The notes beneath the pieces were generated by a model, which saw only the letters and a program-made list of their open reading frames with translations, did no database searches and was not told the DNA's origin. DNA of 64,000 nt from Lepraria neglecta (lineage: Eukaryota; Ascomycota; Lecanoromycetes; Lecanorales; Stereocaulaceae): the NCBI GenBank assembly GCA_033220425.1, contig CM065649.1, positions 744,001 through 808,000 of the forward strand, in the 5' to 3' direction. Below, piece after piece: positions 32,171 through 43,575 of this stretch (position 1 is the first letter of the stretch; each line of letters begins with the position of its first letter). A program made the translations under genes and the position numbers.

Positions 32171-33377
32171 TGCTGCCAACCTGGAGCTCTTCTCCGTCTC
32201 CTCAAGATACGAGATAGTGAAATCGAGATCTGAGTATAGGGCATGGTGATCAAACGATCACAGAGGCAGATCAATGTTGTTCCTGCGCCATGCACCTTCC
32301 TGCTTGGATTATACAGATGCCGGGCGGACCTTGTAACGGTAGATAGGTCATCGTCCTGCCGCGTCTGTCGCATCATTTGACCTTCTGTTCGCAATTTACA
32401 TCCTGCAAGGCATCAGAGCATCGACAGAGCCACATATCAGATCATCACTCCTCCAAGGCATCAGTTCCCTCCAGCGAGCCGTGTCAGTCTATTTCGAGAA
32501 GGTGATGGTTGGAAGTCGTTGAAACAGGCTCAAGAGGGTTCCTTGATGGTGTGTGTAGATCACTACGGGTATCATTAGATACTTTAGAAATTCATCATTC
32601 AGTGCGCTGGTAAACTTTAGCCGGGGTTTACTGGCGTGCTTTGAGCCGCCTCCTCGGAAATCCGTCTTGCGCTAAAAGACGCCTGCAACGTCAATCGCTC
32701 GGGGGCCGCCTATCCTTGGACAGGGCACTACGCTGGATGAGGATAACGGTTCCTATACCCCAGTCACGCTCACTGCAAACTGATCCAATCGCATAGCGCT
32801 CTGTCCTTTAGCCGAAGTCAGAACCCAAACTCATCTCCCCGCTCGCCTGTTTCGCCCTGTCTCCTTCCAACGTTTGTACTTTCCTTTTCAGCGCCCCAAA
32901 GAAAACGTAGTCTTCCGGTCAGCTTCTCGCCCTTGCTCCTGGAGCCAGCTCCAACACAATGAAAATCTCTGCTTTGGCCCCTGACATAACCCAGGACGTG
33001 ACTAGGATGGCTAGACTCCTCTCTTCACGCAGGTAACCCCACAGTTGAAGCACGCTTTACTTATGCTGCCGTCTTCCGTACTCGCACTATTTTCTGCTAG
33101 ATCACGCACCTTCTATTCTCCTGCAGCAAACGCACACCTTATTTTCTATTATCATTCTCTTACCTCACACTTTGCTCGCCGTCGTCTACTATCACATTCC
33201 TGCAAGACCCAGCCTCACACATCAAACAATCTGACACGTGTTAGCCGCTTAGCATAGGGCTGTGCAGCGCGTGGCCTGTCCCAGCAGCCAGGTCATGTCC
33301 TGGCACCATACCTGAACGAGAGTTAACTGGTCCCGAAAAACTGGTCGCCAAGGCCTCTGACCTCCTCTTTCGTTGGG
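32171..33377. other. divergent region, arrestin-like pseudogene/bZIP
   Basis: About 1.2 kb separate the divergent arrestin-like and bZIP genes. The right half is CT-rich (about 32820-33200), typical of a fungal promoter and leader for a regulated gene, and holds a 25-codon upstream ORF at 32959-33036. No other gene is visible. Confidence 0.5.
32959..33036 (+). promoter_or_regulatory. candidate upstream ORF in the bZIP leader
   Basis: An ATG at 32959 in the context CACAATGA opens a 25-codon frame ending TAA at 33034-33036, about 340 bp before the bZIP start. The peptide begins MKISALAPDITQDV. The sequence AG|GTAACC near its end (33033) could instead be a splice donor, making this a 5' exon. 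Whether it is transcribed is unknown. Confidence 0.3.
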
Positions 33378-34822
33378 ATGTCAAACATCAGTGATGTGCC
33401 TCCGGTCCCCAAGCTCGAACCTTTCGAGGAAGAATCATTCTCCGAGTCTTCTCCGGAACCGGAGGAGCAGAGCTTGACGCAAGAGCCCGCCCAGGTGCAG
33501 AAGCGGAAGGGAGGTCGAAAGCCCGTACGTATCTCCCCACTGGTCTGTTATATCAACCCGACTGATACGCGTCTAGATATATGCAACCTCGGAGGAACGC
33601 AAGCAAAGAAATCGTCAGGCACAGGCCGCGTTCAGGGAACGACGGACCGAATACATAAAGCAATTGGAGACTACCATTAAACAACATGAGGAAGCGCTTC
33701 AGAGTCTACAGCAGAGTCATCGATCGGCAGCGGATGAGTGTCTGATGCTTCGGTATAAGAATTCTCTTCTTGAGCGCATACTACTGGAGAAAGGTTTGCT
33801 ACCTAGTCTTAGAGTAGTACTTTGCGTGGCTTATAATGCAACAGGTATTGATGTGCAGGCCGAGCTGAAATCAAAAACCGAAGGCTCCAATGTCATGCCC
33901 CATCCTCCCCACCAAGGGGGCCTTCCACAGCCATCTCCAGTCCAAAGAGCTCTCATGAATCGCCATAATCATAGCACGGGCCGACGCTCCACATCGGGAT
34001 CAGGGTCGCAAGCACTACGGCCGCGGTCATCCCAGACGTCTTCGACCATGTCCCCGCGACTTCAACCGACGCGGCCATTGCAGAATCTTTCTCCAACCTC
34101 GACCAAAGCACCCATTGGCCTAGGCAAAGGTGGGATAATCTCACCTAGCGTGGATTTGAAAGCTCAGCAACAACAACAGCCGCCGCCGCCGCATGAACCT
34201 CACGCATATTCTCAGCAAGCACCGTCCAGAATGAGTATTCCAGCCACTCGACCGACAATGCAAACTATGACACCAAGTACAGCAGATGGCAGTCGCAGTA
34301 GCGAGATGGGTAGTGCAGCTGGGACGGCCCACTCAAATTTCTACCCGTCTCCATTTCAAGCTCATATAGAGCAACTCGGCAAGCTGTCCCGCCCCCTCCT
34401 TTCCGTTTTTCTTTATAGAGCTATGTTCGTCCTAGATTGATTCCGTGAGTACAGAACAGGAGTACGACGCACATGCCGATATGCTTGACGACGAAAACCT
34501 GAGCGATCGCGATGTGGGCCCCGGTCCTTACCCGCAACCATTCAATCAGCAGCCTCCTCCGACGAGCCAGCACCTACCCATGGGCATGCAAGACCAGCCA
34601 CCAATGCAGCAGATGCAACCTATGCAGTCAATGCAACAGATGCAACCGATGCATCCTCCACCAACCGCGCAAGCGATGGATCCGAGCAATTCCGCGTACA
34701 CCGGCATGAACCCCGGATTCGACCCATACGACCCGATGCTTGATGCGGATCCCTTCGGGCTTACTGCAAGCATGCACTTCCCCACCCAATTTACGTTTCA
34801 AGAGAGTTCGATGCGAAGGTGA
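33378..34822 (+). CDS. AP-1/Fcr3-like bZIP transcription factor
   Basis: Exons 33378-33524, 33577-33793, 33845-34378 and 34455-34822 give 421 residues. The basic region (about residues 56-75) contains RNRQAQAAFRERR, the Pap1/Yap-type AP-1 signature, followed by a leucine zipper (YIKQLETTIKQHEEALQSLQ). The middle is Ser/Pro/Gln-rich with a short poly-Gln/Pro run. The last exon has Met/Gln-rich repeats (PMQQMQPMQSMQQMQPMH) and the conserved C-terminal motif DPFGLTASMHFPTQFTF, which I recall from Aspergillus Fcr3-type factors. The last intron only works as a GC-AG intron, joining HIEQL to EQEYDAHADM; no GT donor gives the right phase. No Yap1-type Cys-rich redox domain is visible. Likely a nuclear regulator of stress or drug response by family, but its targets are unknown. 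Confidence 0.88.
34379..34454 (+). other. GC-AG intron in the bZIP gene
   Basis: The donor reads G|GCAAGC at 34378/34379 and the acceptor TACAG ends at 34454. Exon phases 1 and 2 match and restore the family sequence IEQLEQEYDAHADM. Without splicing the frame runs into a TGA at 34438-34440. Confidence 0.7.
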
Positions 34823-35374
34823 AAGCGCTGGCACGTTTCATCACGTACTGGATGCATCAAATATTTTCAGCGCAGGGATGGAGTTATGGCTCAAGGCATG
34901 AAAGTGGGATATCTCATTCGGAAGGTTCTGGCATCAGCGAGAGGCGTTCACCAAAAATGATACCACAAAAGGTTGCACAGCCTATGCATATTGCTTTCTA
35001 TCTTACTTCTATCATGGATTAGCCTAGCGTTACAGTCGTCTCCACCACTACTAGCTATGAGAAAAGCTTGAAAGTTATATATCCTAAGCGCTTCGATACA
35101 TATAAACAGCTCAGTCTTGTAAAGTGATGAAGAGAAAATAGAAACCATCCGGGCTTGGCAGCCCTAAGGCACGCCGCGCTAAGTTTACGGGCGATCCCAA
35201 CCTCGCTAAGAAAACACGCACAACCACAGTGCGTTCTCGAGGCAGCAACACAACGTGAGCTCATAGAGAGACAGATCCTGTGCAAGGATCCTGTCACTCT
35301 TCATTCATATATCCTACGACACACTGGTGCGATAGCAAAGGAAGCCTTCTGAGGAAGGCAGAAAGGCGGGCGTC
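34823..35374. other. intergenic region upstream of the Stm1-like gene
   Basis: About 550 bp hold the bZIP 3' end and the promoter of the RGG protein gene. Only short ORFs are present. Confidence 0.5.
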
Positions 35375-36792
35375 ATGGGTGACGTGAAATCTAAGGTACG
35401 ATCAACCACTACACATGCCATGCTACGAGCGTTATATGCGGTATGAAAAGGTGTTCAGTTGCCTAGAGGCTAACCTCTGAGCTTTACAGAACCTTTACGA
35501 GCTCCTGGGTACATCCACCTTCATCACGAATGCCAGCTTTCAGCTAACCATCTACACCAGGCAACGACAGTGACCAGGACTCGGACAAGGAGCCGGCACC
35601 ACCTACCAAGGTCGCTGACAAGCCCATCGTACGACATGGCAAGCGTGATGCGTCTGGCACAGCACCGTCCGAGGCTCGTGACGGAGCTGTTGGAGGAGGG
35701 CGGGGCCGTGGCGAGCGCCGCGGTGGTTTCGCTGGTAGCGATGGAGGTACGTCAAGACTCTCATAAAGCTCTACAACGAAAATCGGCATCTACTATGTCC
35801 ACTTGGTGGCCTTAGACACAAAGCTAACACCTCACCAGCCTTCCGTGACCGCGGAGCCGGCTCAGTAAACAATCGCGGCAAGCCCACTGATGACGGAGTA
35901 CGTCAAGACCGTCACGCAAACCGCATCGAAGGCGGAAGAATACAAGGCAACTATGAAGGACGTGGCGGCCGTGGAGGTCGTGGCGGCAGAGGTGGACGTG
36001 GCAATCGTGATGATAGGCATACCCGCGGCCCTCCCAAGTACGCAACTCTCTACGCTAAATTAAGATTCTCTACTAACCTCTCTTCTCACTCACAGCGACC
36101 ATCCTAAGCAAGCCGACCAATCCTGGGGCGCACCGACCGGGGACTCCGAGTTCGCCGATGAGAAAGCAGGCGAGGCCATCGCAAAAGCAGAAGAGAAAGA
36201 CGAAGGTGCAGCTGGTGGTTGGGACTCAGGCACCGCTGAGGTCGCCGCTGAAGCCCCTGCCGACGCTGATGGCATCGCCCCAGCTCAGGGCTCTGCTCCC
36301 ACCGACGCTCCAGCCGCCCCAGTCGAGGAGGAGCCAGAAGACAACAGCCGCTCCTACACCGACTACCTTGCCGAGCAAGCCGAGAGGAAATCGAAGCTCG
36401 GTGGCGGAGTGCCCGAGGCACGAAAGCCAAATGAAGGCAGCAAGCCGAAGAAAGAGTGGGACAACGCAAAGCAGATGTCCAAAGATGAGGAAGAGGAATA
36501 CATGGCCGGTAAAGGCGAGAAGGCCAAGCGCGAGAAGCAGCGCAAGGAAAAGAACCGACTGGATGTCGACCTGCGATATGTGGAACCCAACACCGGAGGA
36601 CGTGGCGGAGGCGAGCGCGGAAGGGGCCGTGGCCGTGGCGATCGTGGCGACTTCCGAGGCAGAGGGCGAGGCCGCGGCGAGTTCAAGGGACGAGGTGAGG
36701 GTGGATTCCGTGGTGGACGTGGTGGCCGAGGTGACGGTGGTCCGGTCAACGTCCAAGACGAGAATGCTTTCCCTAGCCTGGGTGGCTCATAG
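35375..36792 (+). CDS. STM1: Stm1/SERBP1-like RNA-binding RGG protein
   Basis: Stm1/SERBP1 proteins bind ribosomes and RNA and help preserve idle 80S ribosomes. Five exons fit by phase: 35375-35395, 35490-35508, 35561-35746, 35839-36037 and 36096-36792, giving 373 residues. The first two exons are 21 and 19 nt and encode MGDVKSKNLYELLG, the Stm1 N-terminal motif. Then come KEPAPPTKVADKPIVRHGKR, an RG-rich stretch (GRGGRGGRGGRGGRG), the central hyaluronan/mRNA-binding-type segment (SYTDYLAEQAERK, ARKPNEGSKPKKEWDNAKQM) and a C-terminal RGG-rich tail ending DENAFPSLGGS. The conserved RSYTDYLAEQ motif identifies the family. Domain order and length fit. The RGG repeats are potential arginine-methylation sites. 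Because the gene starts with two tiny exons, the start codon is easily missed. Confidence 0.92.
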
Positions 36793-38065
36793 CTGCGGCT
36801 TGAGCAACATACTTCACCAAATTGGTGTGGATCTACGGATCGAATTTGAAATCAGACACAATGGTATGGCAGCAGATGCGTCTTTCCTATATCAGTCGCG
36901 TGTCTGAGCGCGCGAGCAAAGGTCGTTGATCACGACATGTAGAATACGAGGTGGCATAGCTCGCGCGGCTTAAAAGCAGTTTCTCAAAAGCATTGCAATA
37001 ACAGATCCTCATCCAAGGACCTCCTCCGGTATTTGCCCGCCAATCCGGATTCTTTCAGTTCACGAGAGGTTCATGTCGTCAAGGTCCGGATTGACGCTCC
37101 CTTTTGGAATTATCCTTACAACAGATTTTTACCCTTTGCCGGTTTTCAGCCTTAAACCAACTCCCTAGCCACATGCTATTGATCAAAACTACATACCACT
37201 TCTAGATACAAGTGTTTACTCAAGCCCCAACGCTACCCTTTCACTGCCGTTCCGGAGAATGGCCTTGATCGAAGATATCGGTACGTCCCTTGGAGAATCG
37301 GCTAAAGATGATCGTAGAAGCGCACAGCTGACGGATACACAAAGGTTTCTAGTGTTGACACCGATTTGTGGGAAGCGTCCCAAGTCAACTCGAACAAGAT
37401 CAAGATCAAGCTCTACTTGTTTCTGCTTGCCTGCCACTGGGTCTTGCGACGTCTTACGAGAGCAAACGTCATGCATGCGCGTAGCTCGACTTATTGCAAA
37501 CCCTCACGATCCAGGTCAGAAGGCTGACCTTGACGCCTTCAACGCTTTTAACTATGCAATTTGGTGTTCCTTCAGATCATGTCTGGTCTCATACGTCTTG
37601 TTGCTCGCTCGGAGGAATTGTATCGCTGGCCAGCTCATGCTGCCTTGCTTACGCTCATCATGTTCTAAGGTGACCCAAAGTGGCAAATGCATTGTCACAC
37701 ATTACATGGGGTTGCTTCTTCTCATTGGGCAACCAGAAATAGGTGTTGTTTCATGTCTATCATTGACTGTCTCCGTATTGAAGAATGTGTATCACGTCTA
37801 TCATTCACTTCAAATCCCATACATCTCCCAGTACACCGCTCTTGTTTTCCCTTACCACCACACCTTGTCTTCTTCCCATCTGTCTTCTCCTTGTTGCCTC
37901 CCACATCCCTAACTTGAAATGACACGTCAACGCTCTGGCTTTCGAAACCATACGACAATGACGCCACCCGTATCTGTACCACCCGGGCATCTCGAATCTC
38001 CAAACCCCCATATTGATATCACACCTTACCACCCTAGCTTTCAGAAATAAATACCAACAGCAAAA
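36793..38065. other. intergenic region, 1.3 kb
   Basis: This stretch holds the Stm1-like 3' end and the promoter of the TPR gene. A 217-codon ORF (37259-37912) has no recognisable domain, and a shorter antisense ORF (37216-37476) covers its start; neither looks convincing. The last 250 bp are CT-rich, as in a fungal leader. Confidence 0.45.
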
Positions 38066-40003
38066 ATGCCGTGCAAACCTCGCCTACACAGAGACCTCAC
38101 TCTCCCCAAAATCCATACTATTTGGACCTCAGCGCTCAATGAGGCACCATCAGCCCGCATTACCTCCCTCAAACTTCTTGGCAGGTCGATCCATGAGCAC
38201 CAAAGGCGTTACAAAGCCACCAGTGCCATTCTGCCACCCCAATATCTTGTCCTCTTTCAGATCGACCTCGGTCTCAGCCTCGCCTTTCTAGGAGAATATG
38301 ACATGGCGCGGGAGTCTTTTCAGTCTGCTCTTTATCACGATAAATGGAACTGGATCGCTTTGTTCTGCTTAGGTCTGGCAAACGCGGAAGTAGGAGAGTG
38401 GGACCAGGCGATAGTGCCGTGGCAGGAATGTCTGGACATTTTCAAAAAAGTGCAGACAGATGCGTTACACTACCCGATCTTTCAATTCAAAGGCATGCAA
38501 GATGTTGGCTTGGATAAGGAATGGGCTCTGGATAGGATCACGGTGGAGCATAATCTGGAGGTTGCGTTGTACGAGGAAGAAAGGATGAGCCATGACATAC
38601 CACGCAGAGTAGAAGACCAGGGAAGACAAGGGCTGTATGGCATTCCTGCCGGTGTGCTTTTGGGTCCGACATGGGACCCACAGCTAGACCAATTTGACGA
38701 AAGGGTTTGGACTATCAACCAAGCGAAAGAGTCAAAGGCGGAGAGCTCGCCGTTTCAGGAGTCGATCGCATCGAGCTATGAGTCCCCCTCCCCTCCAGAG
38801 CGTCGGATATCAAAGCCGCTGCCTCCACTGCCTCTATCTTTAGCAAAACCAGCCATAAAGGAGGACTTAGCAAAATTAGCTGCAAAGAAGAAAGTATCCA
38901 AACTAAAGTACTACTGGGACGTTCCCGATAGCCGGGTTACACCTCTCCGGCTTTCTCATACACAAGATTCTTCTCAGCTCGAAGAGTCGGCTCCTTATCC
39001 ATACCCATGCATTCAGATCGCGGAGTCTGCCCCAACCGATCAACCATCTCTGACGCTCTCGGAATACCAGAGTGCTCGTGCAAAGGACAGAGAACAGGTT
39101 CGCAACCGATTGATGGCTCTCATGCCATCTCCAATATCCACTCAGCAAACCCCAGTGAGTGAATGCTTCCCCTCAGACTCCGAACCAGAAGCACAAAATC
39201 CTTTCCGGCAGTCACAAATTAGCGACGTCGAAGACCTGATTGAGAGATGGGATGAAGACGTTCAAAAGCTCGTCGGTGGTGGTAACAGAACCGAGGATGT
39301 CGTCAACAGAAATGGAAACCAGATGGCAGCTTACAACTATGACTACGAGGATGGGGAGGAATATGGTGATAATACCTATCTGAAGTGTCTGAGTGTTCTC
39401 ACTGCTAAGGATAGCTGTGAGAATGCAGAGGGCGTTATTGAGGAGATGGGGAGATATGACGAACCGAATGCGGATGCAGAGCGAGAGACGAACGAGGAAG
39501 ATGACACTTTCCTACCACCTCAACCATATTCTGGCTACGAATTTCCATCGGAGACATTTAACGGGAATGGAGCCGAAGTTAAGGACGAAGTCGACCACAA
39601 AGAAGGCGACTATGACGAAGACAGCGATGATGAGACTATAGTAGGAGACGCCGAGACTCCTCTCAAAGCAAAATTCTACGAAGAAGACAGCGAAGATGAT
39701 GACACTCCCGTCGAACCGAAGATGGTATATGACCAATACACTCTCGTCGAACGAGCTCAGAATCGAAAAACCATGGTATTCGAACTAAGAGCCCCCAACG
39801 GCGGTATGCGCGGTTTCAACGCGCGCGGGCGAGAAATCTTACTGCCTAGAGCATTCGAAGGGTATCCGAGAGAAAACGAACGGAGATTCGCTGCCGACGC
39901 CATCCGCGAGCGAATTCGACAGAGGGACTCTAAAACTCAAAGTCAAGTAGGTTGGGTGAATGGGAGGGCGAGTCTGATAAAGGAGCTGCTTAGGAGCTTG
40001 TGA
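38066..40003 (+). CDS. TPR-containing protein of unknown function
   Basis: A single exon encodes 645 residues. The N-terminal 120 residues hold two tetratricopeptide-like helix pairs, QIDLGLSLAFLGEYDMARES followed by FQSALYHD, and ALFCLGLANAEVGEWDQAIV followed by PWQECLDIF, a protein-binding fold. A conserved block GLYGIPAGVLLGPTWDPQLDQ follows. The remainder is acidic and low in complexity (EDGEEYGDNTYL, DYDEDSDDETIVGD), then a basic C-terminus (FNARGREILLPRAFEGYPRE, RIRQRDSK). The start is the first ATG after a CT-rich leader. The layout is that of a conserved filamentous-fungal protein without an assigned role; no enzyme motif is seen. Confidence 0.82.
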   Translation: MPCKPRLHRDLTLPKIHTIWTSALNEAPSARITSLKLLGRSIHEHQRRYKATSAILPPQYLVLFQIDLGLSLAFLGEYDMARESFQSALYHDKWNWIALFCLGLANAEVGEWDQAIVPWQECLDIFKKVQTDALHYPIFQFKGMQDVGLDKEWALDRITVEHNLEVALYEEERMSHDIPRRVEDQGRQGLYGIPAGVLLGPTWDPQLDQFDERVWTINQAKESKAESSPFQESIASSYESPSPPERRISKPLPPLPLSLAKPAIKEDLAKLAAKKKVSKLKYYWDVPDSRVTPLRLSHTQDSSQLEESAPYPYPCIQIAESAPTDQPSLTLSEYQSARAKDREQVRNRLMALMPSPISTQQTPVSECFPSDSEPEAQNPFRQSQISDVEDLIERWDEDVQKLVGGGNRTEDVVNRNGNQMAAYNYDYEDGEEYGDNTYLKCLSVLTAKDSCENAEGVIEEMGRYDEPNADAERETNEEDDTFLPPQPYSGYEFPSETFNGNGAEVKDEVDHKEGDYDEDSDDETIVGDAETPLKAKFYEEDSEDDDTPVEPKMVYDQYTLVERAQNRKTMVFELRAPNGGMRGFNARGREILLPRAFEGYPRENERRFAADAIRERIRQRDSKTQSQVGWVNGRASLIKELLRSL

Positions 40004-40244
40004 TGCATACATTCATGCCTTGGGATAGCCCGGATGGGCAGAATTTTGATGACGAGTGTGGTGGTATTGGTAGGAAACATTGGGTAGATGTCTTTGAATT
40101 GCCCTGGTGGGCAGGGTTTTGATGGTGAATCTGTTGATTTCGGTTGGATATGTAGATCAAATAGCCGTGTGAATAGACAATGGATAGCATGCATATCAAC
40201 TTATGTTGTCTCAAATTTTTGGTATACAACCATCTATATCCTAC

Positions 40245-42785
40245 CTACATCAGCCCCTGGTCCCTAGTAACAGCCAGAAAAGTCAGACTCCACAACTGCC
40301 TTATATCTGACTCAGTAGCACTCGTCCCAGGCGCAGGCGGCAGCGTTCCCAATTCCGTAAACACAAACCCCCCATCCTGATAAATCCAACTCCAGACTTC
40401 AGTGCTTAGATGCGCGGAATTAGCCTCGATAGTATCCCACAGCGTATTATACCCTTTTTTGACGTTGTTGTAGACGACGGAGTCAGAGCAGAAGTCTGGA
40501 ATCATCGTGGAGGTTGAGGTGTTGCAGCGAGACAGTTGGAGTTCGAGACCCCGTGCCATCATAGCCATAGGCCAGCTCCAAACCACAGTCCCATGATACG
40601 CACTCGTGGTGAAATTCTCCGCATAGACATCTTGTAGCCCGTAAGCTGGGTTTGCAACCAGCATTCCCGCATCCGTCAACAGTCCAGCGGGGAAAGTCCG
40701 CCGGATATTGGTTGCAGTCTGATTCACGAACGCCGTAAGCTGGGTCTGATTCGTGGTGTTGAGGAGGAAAAGCCTAAAACAATCATCTGTATTCATGACT
40801 TGGACTTGAGCAAGCTCATTATTCCCATCTAGTGAAATAGCGTTGAAATGGACGTCCCCATCAATCAGATCCGTCTGGTTAGGTCCCGGGAAGGAAGCGC
40901 GCTGGATGTATTTTTCGAGCCTACTTTGAGCTTCCGTAGCGGGAATAGTGACGGAGAAGAAATCGAGTGTCGTGTCTTCCCATATCTGTGCGTAGTTCGC
41001 TGCGAGCGCTGGCCAGTCGGAGGAATGATTTTCGTAGATACCCGCGGCGGAGAGCGCCGATATGGAGCGCAGCGCAGCTGGCATGAGGCCCGTGTTTACA
41101 TCGAAAGGGACACGGCCGCCTCCGATGCCGTAGGTGCTGTCGCGCCATTGGCCTACGATCTGGTCGGATTTGAGGTGTGCGAGGTTATCGACTGTCTGGT
41201 TCCCTTGTGCAGCATATTGGCCGGCGATAGCCATGAGTTTTTCTGCGTTGAGGAGGGCTAGTTGTGCATATGTGAGGTTTTTGTTCGCGGGATTTATGGT
41301 GCCAGCTGTGATGTTTAGGACGGTTGTGGCTCGGTTTGTGTTGTTGGATCCTGGGGAGAGGAAATAGCGGTCCATTAGGATGGGGAGGTAGTAGTCTGTG
41401 TCTATCATTACGTAGCTGTAGGAAGGTGCTGTGCTAGTCATGTTCATCATCAAGTTGAGGTAGGTGGCGTAGTCGCCGATTGTTTCCTCGTGGCAGACGC
41501 TACCGTCAGTGCTGTTGATTCTTTCGAGTACGGCCCCGATGACTGCTTCGATTGCTTGGTCGCTAAGCACGGGTTGGAGCAAGAGAGCGGCTATCATTGA
41601 GTCTCTTCCGAAGTATGTCAGGAATCGCCACGCTCCAGCAAGCAGTTTTTCGGTGTACGAGAGGAATTGCAAGGACGTAGTCTGGCCTGGCTGCTGTGTA
41701 ATGAGATCTTGAGAAGCGGAGTTCAGCACGGTGGAAGCATTCAATTGTGTCAATTGTGGATAGTTGAAGTCAGCATAGAAAGTGTAATCCCCAGCAGTGA
41801 AGTTGACAGTCTGGTTTCCATTCGTCAAATTGCCTGCTCCAGAGGACGTTTGAGGGATGAACGCAAGATCGGTAATGGTAATGTTGTCAAGCCACATCCT
41901 ACTCATTGTCACACCTCCGTCACTAGTGGAATTGAACTGGATAGCGTTCTGGATTTCTGGAACAAGCAACGATGGACCCTCTGTGAAGTCTCGAATAGTG
42001 CGAATACTACCCAGTATAGGCACTGTCAACGTAGCAGAAGAGTTAAAGCGAATAGTCCCACTGACTCCCACCCTCGAATACTCTAAAAAGCCATTTGCCG
42101 GGACATACACAGGAGCTAAAGCCTGTCCAGCTGTCGAATTGACAAGCTCGATTCCCAAAGAGCCGTTGACACCGTTCTGCGGCGCAAAAAATGCACAAAC
42201 ACCGCTATTACCAGCGGGCCAAGCAATGATCAGCCTTGGTCCGATGATGCTCAGGTTACTGTCTGAAAGCGGGCTCGTGACTACGGCCTGTGCTTGAACA
42301 TTGCAATCCGAGTAGAAGTAATTGATGTATGGAGGATCGGTGAGATACTGCGTCGTAGGTGGACCAGGACATGATGGGCCATCAGTTCCTGGTATGGGAC
42401 TCGACGATGTCTGGGCCGGGTTAGGGGAAGATGCTTGCGTGAGGTGGTCATTTACACATCTGTAAAACAAGTCAGTGGCTGAGGCAGACTTTTGTTTTCC
42501 AAAACTATAGGTCTGTACCCGTATAGGCTTGATAAATAGCAGTCACCACCGCATTTCAGTGTTGGAGTGCCGTTGAGTACTGGACATAGAAAGTCTCCTG
42601 GATAGCACGTGTACTACCTCACTTATCAGTCAAACGATCTCTTTCACAAATCATTAACTGACTTCTGATGCGTGATAAAAAGCTGCACCGCATGGAAGAA
42701 GAGAGCTATCACTCTGTGATAGTACACAAGCGCCAAGGCAGGAGAGAAACACTAGCGCGATTTTGATCAACTTCATGCCCGCCAT
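40245..42785 (-). CDS. secreted six-hairpin glycosidase-like protein
   Basis: Exons 42785-42663, 42613-42519 and 42459-40245 join in phase and encode 810 residues. The N-terminus MAGMKLIKIALVFLSCLGA is a signal peptide. A Cys-rich segment of about 45 residues follows (SLLPCGAAFYHASEYTCYPG, CPVLNGTPTLKCGGDCYLSS), probably a small disulfide-bonded module. The large domain contains AWRFLTYFGRDSMIAALLLQ, typical of (alpha/alpha)6 glycosidases related to glycogen-debranching and trehalase-like enzymes, and many N-glycosylation sites. A second conserved stretch is HGTVVWSWPMAMMARGLELQ near the C-terminus. This family is secreted and acts on carbohydrates; the substrate cannot be deduced. No lesion is seen. 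It ends at a TAG only 240 bp from the convergent TPR gene. Confidence 0.85.
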
Positions 42786-43575
42786 AGTTATAAGTTCGTT
42801 GGAGCATGACCAGCAGGTATAAAGGAAGAGGTAAATCCATGGTTCTATACCACAGCCAGCTTTGCTAAGCAGGTTCTTCTCGTCGGAACAAGGCGAGCTC
42901 AGGCTAGTATGGAAAGGGACACGGAAAGGGACACGGCAAGCGATGTCGTGCGGGGAAAGGTGACAAAAGCCCTCGGAAACAAGATTAAAGCGAAGAATGT
43001 ACTAAGACTAACAGGGGAATGACGTCAGAAGCAAGTGGGCTGACCAGAGTACAGATTAGTAGCCTGGAGGAACGATGTTCAGTCGTTGAGCCGCATTGAT
43101 AGGCACGAAGCTAGACAAACAGCTGCAAGTAGTGTTGGATAGGACTAGACATGTTTTCATAGGCTATCGAAATGCAGTTCTCTATGAGGAAGTTCTGATG
43201 AAAGTGAAAAAGTAACATAACTGCTGCTGGCAGGATCACTCACTGCCCAATAAACCCGGATAACACCTCCCATGCGCCGTATATGCCATCATAACACATG
43301 CTCCACCGACCGTAACGCATGTAGGGAACCCGGGGTATCTCTGATGAGTACCGTGATGTTTGAGGACAGTGATCTGTTTTGTTGTTCGCTGTCGGGGCTT
43401 TGAGCCACCTCTCTGCTTGCGGGAGGTCAAACCCCTTAAAACGTCGTAATCAAGGTCTTCTGAAGTGGGTCTACCAGCTTGTGTGTGTGTGTGATTGCAC
43501 ATGGGCCCTACGTAGTTGTGTTCCTGTAGTTCGTCTTCTGTTGAATTCGTGCCGCGTCTGTTCGAAGACCGATCT
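42786..43575. other. intergenic region, glycosidase promoter and GRR1 3' end
   Basis: About 790 bp carry the glycosidase promoter and the downstream flank of GRR1. ORFs here are short and unconvincing. No RNA gene is evident. Confidence 0.5.

Noticed and set aside
37259-37912. 217-codon ORF between the Stm1-like and TPR genes
   Set aside because: No recognisable domain, irregular composition with many Cys and His in a CT-rich leader region, and an overlapping antisense ORF; probably chance.
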